Assembly (NCBI RefSeq): GCF_023111095.1
Contig: NZ_JALGYW010000012.1
Coordinates: forward strand, 109,432 to 173,431
Direction: 5' to 3'
DNA length: 64,000 nucleotides
Source: Maribellus sp. YY47
Lineage (GTDB): Bacteria > Bacteroidota > Bacteroidia > Bacteroidales > Prolixibacteraceae
Within the stretch, counting starts at the first letter, position 1, and each line of letters opens with the position of its first letter. Shown piece by piece: positions 1 to 7,965 of the stretch. Position numbers and translations under genes: made by a program. The notes below the pieces were generated by a model. That model was given only the letters and a program-made list of their open reading frames with translations, made no database searches and was not told the origin of the DNA.

Positions 1-453
1 AAAAAAGGAGACTTCATTACCGGGGGAGGTTTATTTAATGGCAGTGTACAGCATTTTAGCATTACGGCACTAACTTCGGTTCGGTGCTGTCTGATCGACT
101 CTGCCAAACTTACCACCCTGTTTTCCGAAAATAATTCATTCGCAGTAGGTTTACTTCGCTACCATACCAAACAAAATAATTACCTGTTAAATAAACTGGT
201 TAATCACACCCAAAAATACATGCCGGGCAGGGTAGCTGACACCCTGCTTTACCTAAAAAATGAAATCTTTGCTGAGAAAACCTACCAGGTTCCTTTAACC
301 CGACAAGAACTGGCCGAAATGTCGAATATGACCAAAGAAAGCTTTGTTAGGATTTTACACCAGTTTAAAGACTCGAATTTAATCGCGGTTGATGGCAATA
401 CCATCGAAATTCTAAACGAAAGTTCACTGGTCGCTATCAGCAAGAACGGATAA
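1..453 (+). CDS. Crp/Fnr-family transcriptional regulator (5' end outside window)
   Basis: The reading frame is open from base 1 and ends at TAA 451-453, so only the C-terminal 150 residues are present. The first part (GGLFNGSVQHFSITALTSVR) fits the end of a cyclic-nucleotide-like beta-barrel and is followed by the dimerisation helix. The last 75 residues form a Crp-type winged helix-turn-helix: LTRQELAEMSNMTKESFVRI is the HTH, followed by a wing ending TIEIL. Family members respond to oxygen, nitric oxide, redox state or small ligands; the sensing part is outside the window, so the signal is unknown. It sits directly upstream of a perfect Fnr-type box and a cytochrome cluster, which it probably regulates. 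Family is confident; target is inferred. Confidence 0.88.
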   Translation, partial: KKGDFITGGGLFNGSVQHFSITALTSVRCCLIDSAKLTTLFSENNSFAVGLLRYHTKQNNYLLNKLVNHTQKYMPGRVADTLLYLKNEIFAEKTYQVPLTRQELAEMSNMTKESFVRILHQFKDSNLIAVDGNTIEILNESSLVAISKNG

Positions 454-467
454 TTGATATATATCAA
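454..467. promoter_or_regulatory. Fnr/Dnr-type operator, TTGATATATATCAA
   Basis: This is a perfect dyad with the canonical Fnr/Dnr half-sites TTGAT and ATCAA separated by four bases. It begins at the base after the stop codon of the Crp/Fnr gene and lies 135 bp before the preferred start of the first multihaem cytochrome. That position suits control of the cytochrome genes by the adjacent regulator. Chance occurrence in an AT-rich genome is possible, but location and perfection support function. Confidence 0.6.
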
Positions 468-601
468 CATTTTTATTGGCAATAATCAACTAGCCTATTC
501 TTTTATATCATATCACCCCCATCCTTTTGTAAACGCCTGCTTGTTACTTTTATCCCAAATTAGTTATGAGTAAATTTATCAATTACCTAATCTATTACGT
601 T

Positions 602-1660
602 ATGAAATACAGATCACTTTTAAAATTATTTTTCCTGGGTTTTTGTTGTACAGTATTAGCAACATCTTGTACAAAAGAAGGGCCTATGGGACCAGCCGGT
701 GCTGACGGAGCTGATGGCTCTGATGGTACTAATGGAGTTGACGGTAACGTTACTTGTTTGGTGTGCCACTCGGGAACCAACATGGATCAAAAACAGGCAG
801 AATTCGCTATGTCAGCGCACAGTGTAGGTGCCATTGCTGTTGACTATGCCGGTGGGCAGGCACGATGTGCACCTTGCCATTCGCACGAACAATTTGTACA
901 AACGATGACATTGGGAAGTGTTGCCGGAGACATTACAAATCCAAGTGCATGGGAATGTAGCACTTGCCACGGAATCCACAAGTCGTTTGAAGGAAAAGAT
1001 TATGCACTGCGCACAACCGCTCCGGTTGTTTCAAAAGCTGTTAGCAGCATTACAATGGATCTTGGGGGTCACAGCAACCTTTGCGCCACTTGCCACCAAA
1101 CTCGTACTGCAGAACCGAATACTGCCAGCCCGGGTGAAACTTTCCGCATTTCAAATACACACTATGGTCCTCACCACGGACCTCAAGGCAACGTAGTTGC
1201 AGGTGTTGGATTTGCTGAAATCGCAGGAGATGTTCCATATCCAGCAGTTGGAAGCAATAAACACCTGGAACAAGCATCGTGCACCGGATGTCATATGGCT
1301 GAATTTGGAAACAAACAAGGCGGTCACTCATTCATTCCCAGCGTTGCTGCTTGTAACGAATGTCACGATGCCGACCTGGACGATTACAACTACGGTGGTG
1401 TTCGTACCGAAGTAGAAGGACTGCTTGAAGAATTGAGAGATGAATTAATTGCTCTTAATGTTGTATTCTGGGATGATGCAGCCGGAGCCTACGAACCAGT
1501 AGTAGGAACTCATCCAATGGTACTTGCACAGTCTTATTTTAACTGGATTGGTTTGGAAGAAGATCGCAGTCTTGGTGCACACAATCCTAAGTATGTAAAA
1601 GCTCTGTTGCTAAATACCATCCAAGCCGTTCAAGAATACGCAGCCGCAAATTCGAACTAA
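602..1660 (+). CDS. Hexahaem c-type cytochrome lipoprotein with collagen-like segment
   Basis: The product is a 352-residue secreted multihaem cytochrome. I prefer the ATG at 602 over the in-frame ATG at 566 because 602 gives a compact lipoprotein signal ending LATSC, with Cys23 as the lipidation site. Residues 27-48 are Gly-X-Y repeats (GPMGPAGADGADG and onward), a collagen-like stalk. Six CxxCH haem motifs follow: CLVCH, CAPCH, CSTCH, CATCH, CTGCH and CNECH, with additional His residues that could be axial ligands. The C-terminal 90 residues lack haem motifs. The protein probably sits on a membrane face, with the stalk lifting the haem head. It is the first gene after the Fnr-type box and ends at its own terminator. 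Electron donor or acceptor role is inferred; no catalytic signature was recognised. Confidence 0.85.
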   Translation: MKYRSLLKLFFLGFCCTVLATSCTKEGPMGPAGADGADGSDGTNGVDGNVTCLVCHSGTNMDQKQAEFAMSAHSVGAIAVDYAGGQARCAPCHSHEQFVQTMTLGSVAGDITNPSAWECSTCHGIHKSFEGKDYALRTTAPVVSKAVSSITMDLGGHSNLCATCHQTRTAEPNTASPGETFRISNTHYGPHHGPQGNVVAGVGFAEIAGDVPYPAVGSNKHLEQASCTGCHMAEFGNKQGGHSFIPSVAACNECHDADLDDYNYGGVRTEVEGLLEELRDELIALNVVFWDDAAGAYEPVVGTHPMVLAQSYFNWIGLEEDRSLGAHNPKYVKALLLNTIQAVQEYAAANSN

Positions 1661-1675
1661 TAATAATACGAGCAG

Positions 1676-1706
1676 AAAAAGACTTCTGTACAGAAGTCTT
1701 TTTTTT
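1676..1706 (+). terminator. Rho-independent terminator after hexahaem cytochrome
   Basis: Arms AAGACTTCTG and CAGAAGTCTT are perfectly complementary around a TA centre and are followed by a run of T residues. It lies 16 bp after the stop of the hexahaem gene, so the first cytochrome is probably a separate transcript from the next genes. Confidence 0.85.
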
Positions 1707-1723
1707 CACGAAACATAATAATT

Positions 1724-2098
1724 ATGAAAACACTAAAAATTATAATATCAACAATAGCATTGGCATTGGTTTTTGGTGGTTGCGCATATAATTTCATCGT
1801 TCCTGAGCCAACAGTAAATCCGGATGACCCGAATGCTGCTGAGGTTTCTTTTTCGGCTGAAATTGTACCGATTTTCGCATCCAAATGTACGGGTTGTCAC
1901 ACCACTGGGAAACAACTTCCGGATCTGACATCCGACAATGCTTTTTCTTCACTCAATAGTTCCCGGTATGTTAATAAAAGTACGCCAGCATCGAGCTTGA
2001 TTTATACCAAAGCAACGGGTAATCATTCTGCAACTTTCACAAGTGCCGAGGCGGCAAAAGTATTGCTGTGGATCAACCAGGGAGCAAAGAATAATTAA
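1724..2098 (+). CDS. Small monohaem c-type cytochrome lipoprotein
   Basis: The 124-residue product has a lipoprotein signal with lipobox FGGC (Cys20) and one haem motif, CTGCH, in the context EIVPIFASKCTGCHTTG. This context is typical of the small cytochrome domains found in Bacteroidota surface lipoproteins (PSCyt-like: motif after xPIFxxxCxxCH). A late Met in a class I cytochrome would be the sixth ligand, but none is visible after the motif, so the distal ligand is uncertain. The gene is 15 bp upstream of the DUF5777 barrel and certainly co-transcribed with it. A role as an electron shuttle at the outer membrane is inferred. Confidence 0.82.
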   Translation: MKTLKIIISTIALALVFGGCAYNFIVPEPTVNPDDPNAAEVSFSAEIVPIFASKCTGCHTTGKQLPDLTSDNAFSSLNSSRYVNKSTPASSLIYTKATGNHSATFTSAEAAKVLLWINQGAKNN

Positions 2099-2113
2099 AA
2101 ATTTAATCTGAGA

Positions 2114-3025
2114 ATGATGAAAAAATACATATTGACTCTCCTTATTTCAGGATTAATAATTCCCAGCCTTTTTGCCCAGGAAGAGAAAGAGCCGGATACA
2201 CCGGTCAGCAATCCGTTTGAAAGCGGAATACTGATCGATGCACAAACTACGGTCATCCCTGATGCAAAGACCCTGGAATTTATTATCCAGCATAAATTTG
2301 GTTCGATAGAAAACGGATCGTCTGATCTGTGGGGGATTTACGGTTCTTCCAACATTAGAGTAGGATTGAACTACGTTCCCGTTAAAAATTTTCAGATCGG
2401 CGCCGGTATTACCAAACGGAAAATGATGACCGACCTGAATGCGAAATGGACCATCTTAAAGCAAACCGAAAGAAGCACAGTTCCTGTTTCAGTAGCACTT
2501 TACGGATCAATCGGAATTGACGGCCGTTCATTTGACCAACTAGGCGGTCTTGGATACACTGTTGATTCAAAAGCAAACGATACTCCATTGCAATCTTTTG
2601 GATTTACTGACCGTTTGTCGTATTACTCACAGTTAATCATTGGTCGTAAAGTTACCAACGCACTTTCAGTGCAAGTGGGTACCAGCTTCACGCATTACAA
2701 CACGGTTGACTGGACTGATGATCACGATGTAATTGGATTACATGCCAACGCTCGTCTGAAATTCTCTCCACAGGGATCAATCATTGTTACCTACGATCAT
2801 CCGCTGAAAGTTAAAGACATATCAGAACAGTATACCTGGGATCATATGGCAGAACCGAACCTTGCCTTTGGTGTTGAGTTTTTTACATTTACTCACGCTT
2901 TCCAAATGTTTGTAGGATCGGCTGACGGTATTCTTCCGATGGAACTGATGATGAACAATGGTAATCCAATAAAAGGTAAAACTTTTGCCATTGGCTTTAC
3001 AATCACCAGATTGTGGATGTTCTAA
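2114..3025 (+). CDS. DUF5777-family outer-membrane beta-barrel protein
   Basis: The 303-residue product starts with a Sec signal (cleavage after LFAQ). The rest is alternating aromatic/polar beta-strand sequence, for example KTLEFIIQHKFGSIENG and a C-terminal strand ending in TRLWMF, as in Bacteroidota outer-membrane barrels assigned to DUF5777. The family has no established biochemical function. Here it follows the monohaem lipoprotein by 15 bp and stands among multihaem cytochromes, so it could hold or anchor a cytochrome in the outer membrane. The next codon is also ATG (2117), so the start is uncertain by one residue. A strong terminator follows. Confidence 0.8.
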   Translation: MMKKYILTLLISGLIIPSLFAQEEKEPDTPVSNPFESGILIDAQTTVIPDAKTLEFIIQHKFGSIENGSSDLWGIYGSSNIRVGLNYVPVKNFQIGAGITKRKMMTDLNAKWTILKQTERSTVPVSVALYGSIGIDGRSFDQLGGLGYTVDSKANDTPLQSFGFTDRLSYYSQLIIGRKVTNALSVQVGTSFTHYNTVDWTDDHDVIGLHANARLKFSPQGSIIVTYDHPLKVKDISEQYTWDHMAEPNLAFGVEFFTFTHAFQMFVGSADGILPMELMMNNGNPIKGKTFAIGFTITRLWMF

Positions 3026-3057
3026 CATAGCACTAACCATGCAATTGGTTGTTAAAG

Positions 3058-3093
3058 ATGGTAATATCGCACAAAACGGTATTACCATTTTTT
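3058..3093 (+). terminator. Rho-independent terminator after DUF5777 gene
   Basis: A nine-base-pair stem (ATGGTAATA with TATTACCAT) around a 13-nt loop ends in six T residues. It separates the monohaem lipoprotein/barrel pair from the next cytochrome genes. Confidence 0.8.
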
Positions 3094-3157
3094 AATAAAA
3101 ACGAACCGTTTTTTTAGCACAAAAAGATAAACACAACGATTTAAAATATACAGACCC

Positions 3158-4099
3158 ATGAAAGTCTTCCTGTCAATTCTCTTGTTTCTCAGCTGTTTCA
3201 CGTTTGCTACGAGAACGATGGCTCAGTATTATGACGATCCGAAGAATCACGATTGTTTGAAATGCCATTCCCAGCAAACCTATTCATTTCATAACGACAT
3301 GATGGACACTGAGCAGAAACGTCTCATGAATCCATATTTAATTATCGACACCATTCAGTTACGCAACGGCGTTCACCATAATTTCGATTGTACAGATTGC
3401 CATTCGTATGAATATACCACTTATCCGCACACGGCAACCTTAAAACTCGAACCGCTTTCAACATGTCTCGACTGTCATGGCGGCGATGAATCCTATGCAA
3501 AATATGAGTTCGAAAAAGTGCAGGAAGAATTTCAAAAGAGTATTCACTATAAGGTTTACGGAGATAATTTCACTTGCGCAAAATGTCATAACCAACATTA
3601 TTATGCTCCTGCAGCACGTAACAGCAGCAGTGTTGTTGAGATTGTTGAATACAGTAACAAGATGTGCCTGTCGTGCCATAACGATATGAAAAGATTCAGC
3701 CTGGTTTCGGGTGAAACAAAACCAACGGTCGTTGCTATTCACGACTGGCTGCCTAACCAGGAATTACATTTCCAACACGTACGCTGTATCGAATGTCATA
3801 CCGTAGTAGTAGACAGCTTGATGGTATCTCACAATATTCTTTCAAAAGAAAATGCACTTCGTCGTTGTGCCGAATGCCACTCGGCGAACTCCATGTTGAA
3901 AGCGTCCTTGTACAAATATCAAAACTTGCAGGAAAGAGCTGAAGACGGATCCGTCCTCGGAATGCTTTCGAACGAAAATTATGTAATCGGGTCACACCAG
4001 ATTCCGGCATTAAAAATATTAAGCTTAATCATCTTTTTTGCAGCATTAGCAGGAATTATCATCCACCTGACGTTTAGAATTATCATCAAAAAGAAATAA
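3158..4099 (+). CDS. Heptahaem periplasmic cytochrome c with C-terminal membrane anchor
   Basis: The 313-residue product has a Sec signal (cleavage near TMAQ) and seven haem motifs: CLKCH, CTDCH, CLDCH, CAKCH, CLSCH, CIECH and CAECH. A single transmembrane helix at about residues 285-306 is followed by the basic tail RIIIKKK, so the haem domain faces the periplasm. The spacing resembles the cytochrome c3-like/NrfB-like multihaem proteins. The next gene, two bases downstream, is a cytochrome b561-type subunit, so the two probably form a quinol:cytochrome c oxidoreductase. This is a split counterpart of the fused 949-residue protein downstream. Confidence 0.85.
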   Translation: MKVFLSILLFLSCFTFATRTMAQYYDDPKNHDCLKCHSQQTYSFHNDMMDTEQKRLMNPYLIIDTIQLRNGVHHNFDCTDCHSYEYTTYPHTATLKLEPLSTCLDCHGGDESYAKYEFEKVQEEFQKSIHYKVYGDNFTCAKCHNQHYYAPAARNSSSVVEIVEYSNKMCLSCHNDMKRFSLVSGETKPTVVAIHDWLPNQELHFQHVRCIECHTVVVDSLMVSHNILSKENALRRCAECHSANSMLKASLYKYQNLQERAEDGSVLGMLSNENYVIGSHQIPALKILSLIIFFAALAGIIIHLTFRIIIKKK

Positions 4100-4101
4100 C
4101 A

Positions 4102-4728
4102 ATGAGCTCAGAAAACAAAATATATTTCTACCCACTTTGGTTACGTATTTGGCATGGAATAAATGCGCTGGGAATTATCCTCCTCATCATTACCGGAATC
4201 AGTATGAATTCGGGTTTCGAAAAGTCATTTATCAGTTTTAAACTCATTATTACGGTGCACAATTATGCCGGAGTGATTGTTACGTTGAACTACCTGGTGT
4301 ACTTATTTGGGAACCTCTTTACCAGCAACAAAAAGTTCTATATCGTTAAGCCCAAAAACTTCCTGAAGCGCCCTATGAAGCAAGCTTATTACTACGCCTG
4401 GGGAATGTTTCACGGAATGCAGGCCCCCTACCCGCTTTCTGAAAAAAGAAAATTCAACCCCTTGCAGAAATACACGTACATCGCAGTAATGTACCTTGTT
4501 GTTCCGATGGTTATCGTTTCGGGGATTGGATTGATGTTTCCGGAGCTGATATTCAATAAAATATACAACATAAGTGGTGTACTTATTACAGCAGTAACCC
4601 ACTCTGCCATGGGCTTCTTTATTTCGATCTTCCTGCTTATTCACCTATACATTGCATCGATTGGAAAATCGCCGGTGGATAACTTCAGAAGCATCATTAA
4701 CGGATGGCATCACATTACGAAAAAATAG
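4102..4728 (+). CDS. Cytochrome b561 / HydC-FdnI-type membrane subunit
   Basis: The 208-residue product has four predicted transmembrane segments (about residues 15-35, 50-70, 122-147 and 160-187). His residues occur in helices as expected for di-haem b binding (LRIWHGINALG, VHNYAG, VTHSAMGF, LIHLYIAS). The family transfers electrons between quinone and a partner c-haem or hydrogenase/formate dehydrogenase module. It lies two bases after the anchored heptahaem cytochrome, which is the likely partner. No hydrogenase or formate dehydrogenase gene is present. The start at 4102 follows immediately after the upstream stop. Confidence 0.83.
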   Translation: MSSENKIYFYPLWLRIWHGINALGIILLIITGISMNSGFEKSFISFKLIITVHNYAGVIVTLNYLVYLFGNLFTSNKKFYIVKPKNFLKRPMKQAYYYAWGMFHGMQAPYPLSEKRKFNPLQKYTYIAVMYLVVPMVIVSGIGLMFPELIFNKIYNISGVLITAVTHSAMGFFISIFLLIHLYIASIGKSPVDNFRSIINGWHHITKK

Positions 4729-4864
4729 TTGATACAAAATATTAGCTAAAAGTCAGGATTACAATTATATAAATACTTCAGAAGCAGAGACGATTAAGAC
4801 ATAGCGATTACATACTGTTTTCCGCTGAGAACCAGAACTTAGGTTAAACCAGAAACTAATTATT

Positions 4865-7714
4865 ATGCGGAGGAGAAGTATTTGTTTTGATTTATCGGAG
4901 AAGTTGGCTTCAATAACATTGACCAGCTCTCCGCATCGTTTTCTAAAACTGAAGAGGAAATTAAGTGCCCTATCAACGGTACTACTCTTTTCGGCGGCTG
5001 TTTTTGCGCAGTCGAATGAAGATTGTGCCATGTGTCACGACGATCCTTCCTTAACTGCTATTCGCAAAGGAAGAGAAGTTTCAAGATATATTCCGGGAGA
5101 CATACTGGCCAACTCGGTCCACAGTTATCTCGAATGTATCTCGTGTCACACCGATGCAGCTGTCGAAGATTTTCCTCACCCCGACACCCTGCAGCCGGTG
5201 AATTGCGGCGAATGTCACGACGATGCCATGTCCAATTTTCTGGATGGCATACACGGGCAGGCTTTCCTCCGAAACGACAGAAATGCCCCCAATTGTTCGG
5301 AATGCCACGGCACCCATCAGATTATTCCCGCCAGCAATCCCAAGTCGCCAACCTATAAAATGAATATTCCCGTGCTTTGCGGTAAATGTCACCGCGAAGG
5401 AGCCCCGGTTGCCAGGGCTTACAACATCTCAGAACGCAATATCCTCGAAAACTACAGTCAGGGTATTCACGGGCGGGGACTATTCAATGCCGGATTGATT
5501 GTTACAGCCACCTGTAACGACTGCCATGGAAATCATTTGATACTTCCTCACACCAATAGCCGGTCAAGTATTTCGCAGAAGAATATTGCGTCAACCTGTA
5601 TGAAATGCCATGCCCGGATCGAGGATGTTCATACAAAAATCATTAACCGGGAATTGTGGGAAAAAAAGCCGGGAGCAATTCCTGCCTGTACCGATTGCCA
5701 CCCTCCGCATAAAGTGGAAATGCAGAACCTGGTAGAGAACATTTCGGACCGGACCTGCCTGAAATGCCATGAACGCCCCGACATTCAGATGACGGTTAAT
5801 AACCAGCAGGTATCATTACATGTCGATGTAAATGAACTTACCGTTTCGGCCCACAATAATATCACTTGTGTAAAATGCCACTCCGACGTAACCGCTACCT
5901 TGTCGCGCCCCTGCGAAACAGCTGGCAAGGTCGACTGCTCCAACTGTCATGCTGAAGAAGCCGAAATTTACTTCGACAGCGGCCATGGAACCGCTTATGT
6001 TTCGAAACACGAAAATGCGCCCTATTGTACCACTTGCCACGGAACGCATTTGGTAAAAAAGAACGACGATGAAACTTCGCCGGTATTTCGTTCGTCTATT
6101 CCAAAACTTTGCGGCGACTGTCATAAAAACAACGGCAAAGCGCTGGACGGAACCGATTTAAAAGAAAGGGATGCTTTTGCCGATTATTCAACGAGTGTAC
6201 ACGGTCGCAGCCTTGAAGAAAAAGGGCTTTTATCGGTCGCCGTTTGCACCGATTGCCACACTACGCATTTTATGTTGAAAGAAAACGACGAGCGTTCGTC
6301 GGTCAATCCGGCCAACCTGGCCAAAACCTGTGGAAAATGCCACAAAGGGATCTACGACGAATATATTGCCAGTGAACACGGCCATCAGAACAATACCGGC
6401 GAGTTAAAGTTCCCGACCTGCGAAACCTGCCACACGGCGCATCATATTTCGGAAGTTCACCAGGACAAATTTATGTCTGAAATCACCGACCAGTGTGGAC
6501 AATGTCACAAAGATTTAGCTGAAACTTACCTGGAAACTTATCACGGAAAGGTACATCAATTGGGATACTTGCAAGCTGCGCGTTGTTCCGACTGTCATGG
6601 CGCCCACAACATCTACCCGATGGACAATCCGAAATCCACTATAAATCCGAGAAACATTGTTGCCACCTGCCAGAAATGCCATACGGATGCCAACATGAAG
6701 TTTACCGGTTATCTCACGCACGCCACGCATTACGACCGAAGTAAGTTCCCATGGTTATATTACACCTTCTGGGCCATGACTGCCTTGTTGCTGAGTGTTT
6801 TTGCCTTCTTTGGCTTACATACCTTACTGTGGCTGCCTCGCTCGCTGGGAACACTTATCAAACGCGAAAGTCATCCCAAACCGGTGGGGAAGCAATGGTA
6901 TATCCGGCGGTTTTCAAAAAAGAACAGGATCACCCATATTTTTGTGATTTGCAGCTTTATTCTTCTGGCCCTTACCGGAATGATACTGAAGTTTGCCTAT
7001 ATGCCCTGGGCTAAATTTTTGTCAGGGTTGATTGGCGGCGCGCATGTTGCCGGATCGATCCACCGCTTTGCAGCCATCATTACGTTCGGCTATTTTATTT
7101 TCCACGTAGTGTCGTTACTTAAAATCAAATATCAAAAGGGAATAAAAGTAAGTAAGTTTATATTCAGCAGTAATTCACTGATGTTTAACCGAAAAGACAT
7201 CAAGGACTTTTGGGCATCAATCAAATGGTTCACCGGGGTTGGTCCCCGTCCAAACTACGGACGCTGGACTTATTGGGAAAAGTTCGACTATTTTGCTGTT
7301 TTCTGGGGAGTAATGGTAATCGGATCGACGGGGTTAATGCTTTGGTTCCCCGAAATCTTTACGCGGATACTTCCGGGTTGGCTGATCAACGTTGCTCAGA
7401 TCATTCACAGCGATGAAGCTTTGCTAGCCGTTGGCTTTATTTTCTCGATTCATTTCTTTAATACCCATCTTCGTCCGGAGTCATTCCCGATGGACACTGT
7501 AATCTTTACCGGTTATGTTCCGGCAGAAGAGTACAAGGCTGACAGACCGCATGAATACGAACAATTGGAGAAATCGGGTAAGCTGAAAGATGTGCTGGTG
7601 GAAAAAGAATTTTCTCCGCAAAAGATGCTTTGGATCAAAATTTTTGGCTTTGTTGCGCTTTTTACCGGTGTGGTTTTGATTGGATTGATCATTTATTCCC
7701 TGATTTTTCATTAA
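4865..7714 (+). CDS. Fused 19-haem cytochrome c / cytochrome b membrane protein
   Basis: The 949-residue product carries 19 CxxCH motifs between residues 54 (CAMCH) and about 605 (CQKCH), then a membrane cytochrome b domain from about residue 625. The haem region is internally repeated: an NAPNCSECHGTHQI segment and a matching NAPYCTTCHGTHLV segment each recur with flanking IHGRGL/VHGRSL and LCGKCH/LCGDCH blocks, so it consists of two similar halves. The membrane part has about five or six helices with His ligands (NRITHIFVICS, GSIHRFAAIITF, IIHSDEALLAVGF, FSIHFFNTH). The architecture recalls Geobacter CbcL, a quinone-linked c/b fusion, but has many more haems. The N-terminus is unusually long before the signal core (LSALSTVLLFSAAVFAQ); no later ATG exists, so a non-ATG start nearer the signal is possible. 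Quinone-dependent electron export is inferred. Confidence 0.85.
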   Translation: MRRRSICFDLSEKLASITLTSSPHRFLKLKRKLSALSTVLLFSAAVFAQSNEDCAMCHDDPSLTAIRKGREVSRYIPGDILANSVHSYLECISCHTDAAVEDFPHPDTLQPVNCGECHDDAMSNFLDGIHGQAFLRNDRNAPNCSECHGTHQIIPASNPKSPTYKMNIPVLCGKCHREGAPVARAYNISERNILENYSQGIHGRGLFNAGLIVTATCNDCHGNHLILPHTNSRSSISQKNIASTCMKCHARIEDVHTKIINRELWEKKPGAIPACTDCHPPHKVEMQNLVENISDRTCLKCHERPDIQMTVNNQQVSLHVDVNELTVSAHNNITCVKCHSDVTATLSRPCETAGKVDCSNCHAEEAEIYFDSGHGTAYVSKHENAPYCTTCHGTHLVKKNDDETSPVFRSSIPKLCGDCHKNNGKALDGTDLKERDAFADYSTSVHGRSLEEKGLLSVAVCTDCHTTHFMLKENDERSSVNPANLAKTCGKCHKGIYDEYIASEHGHQNNTGELKFPTCETCHTAHHISEVHQDKFMSEITDQCGQCHKDLAETYLETYHGKVHQLGYLQAARCSDCHGAHNIYPMDNPKSTINPRNIVATCQKCHTDANMKFTGYLTHATHYDRSKFPWLYYTFWAMTALLLSVFAFFGLHTLLWLPRSLGTLIKRESHPKPVGKQWYIRRFSKKNRITHIFVICSFILLALTGMILKFAYMPWAKFLSGLIGGAHVAGSIHRFAAIITFGYFIFHVVSLLKIKYQKGIKVSKFIFSSNSLMFNRKDIKDFWASIKWFTGVGPRPNYGRWTYWEKFDYFAVFWGVMVIGSTGLMLWFPEIFTRILPGWLINVAQIIHSDEALLAVGFIFSIHFFNTHLRPESFPMDTVIFTGYVPAEEYKADRPHEYEQLEKSGKLKDVLVEKEFSPQKMLWIKIFGFVALFTGVVLIGLIIYSLIFH

Positions 7715-7965
7715 AAAACGACTTTTGAAAAATGTGATTTGTGACTTATAAAAAATAAGAAACGAAATTGATTAAAATACAGTATTAACAACATTAGCAT
7801 GAGTTATTGACGACAAAACAAAGGCAACATTTACTAACATAATTTCACAATATTTTCCGGTATATAGAAGTCTTTTAAATTATTGCGGAGTATTGAAAGT
7901 TTAGTTGAATTTCGCCAAATTGCGTCGACAAAATACATTGCTAAGCTCATTAAAACTAAAGGATT

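Noticed and set aside
602..1660. Octahaem nitrite or hydroxylamine reductase for the first cytochrome
   Set aside because: Only six CxxCH motifs and no CxxCK or catalytic signature were found.
4102..4728. Hydrogenase or formate dehydrogenase cytochrome b subunit
   Set aside because: No catalytic subunit gene is present; the immediate partner is a heptahaem cytochrome.
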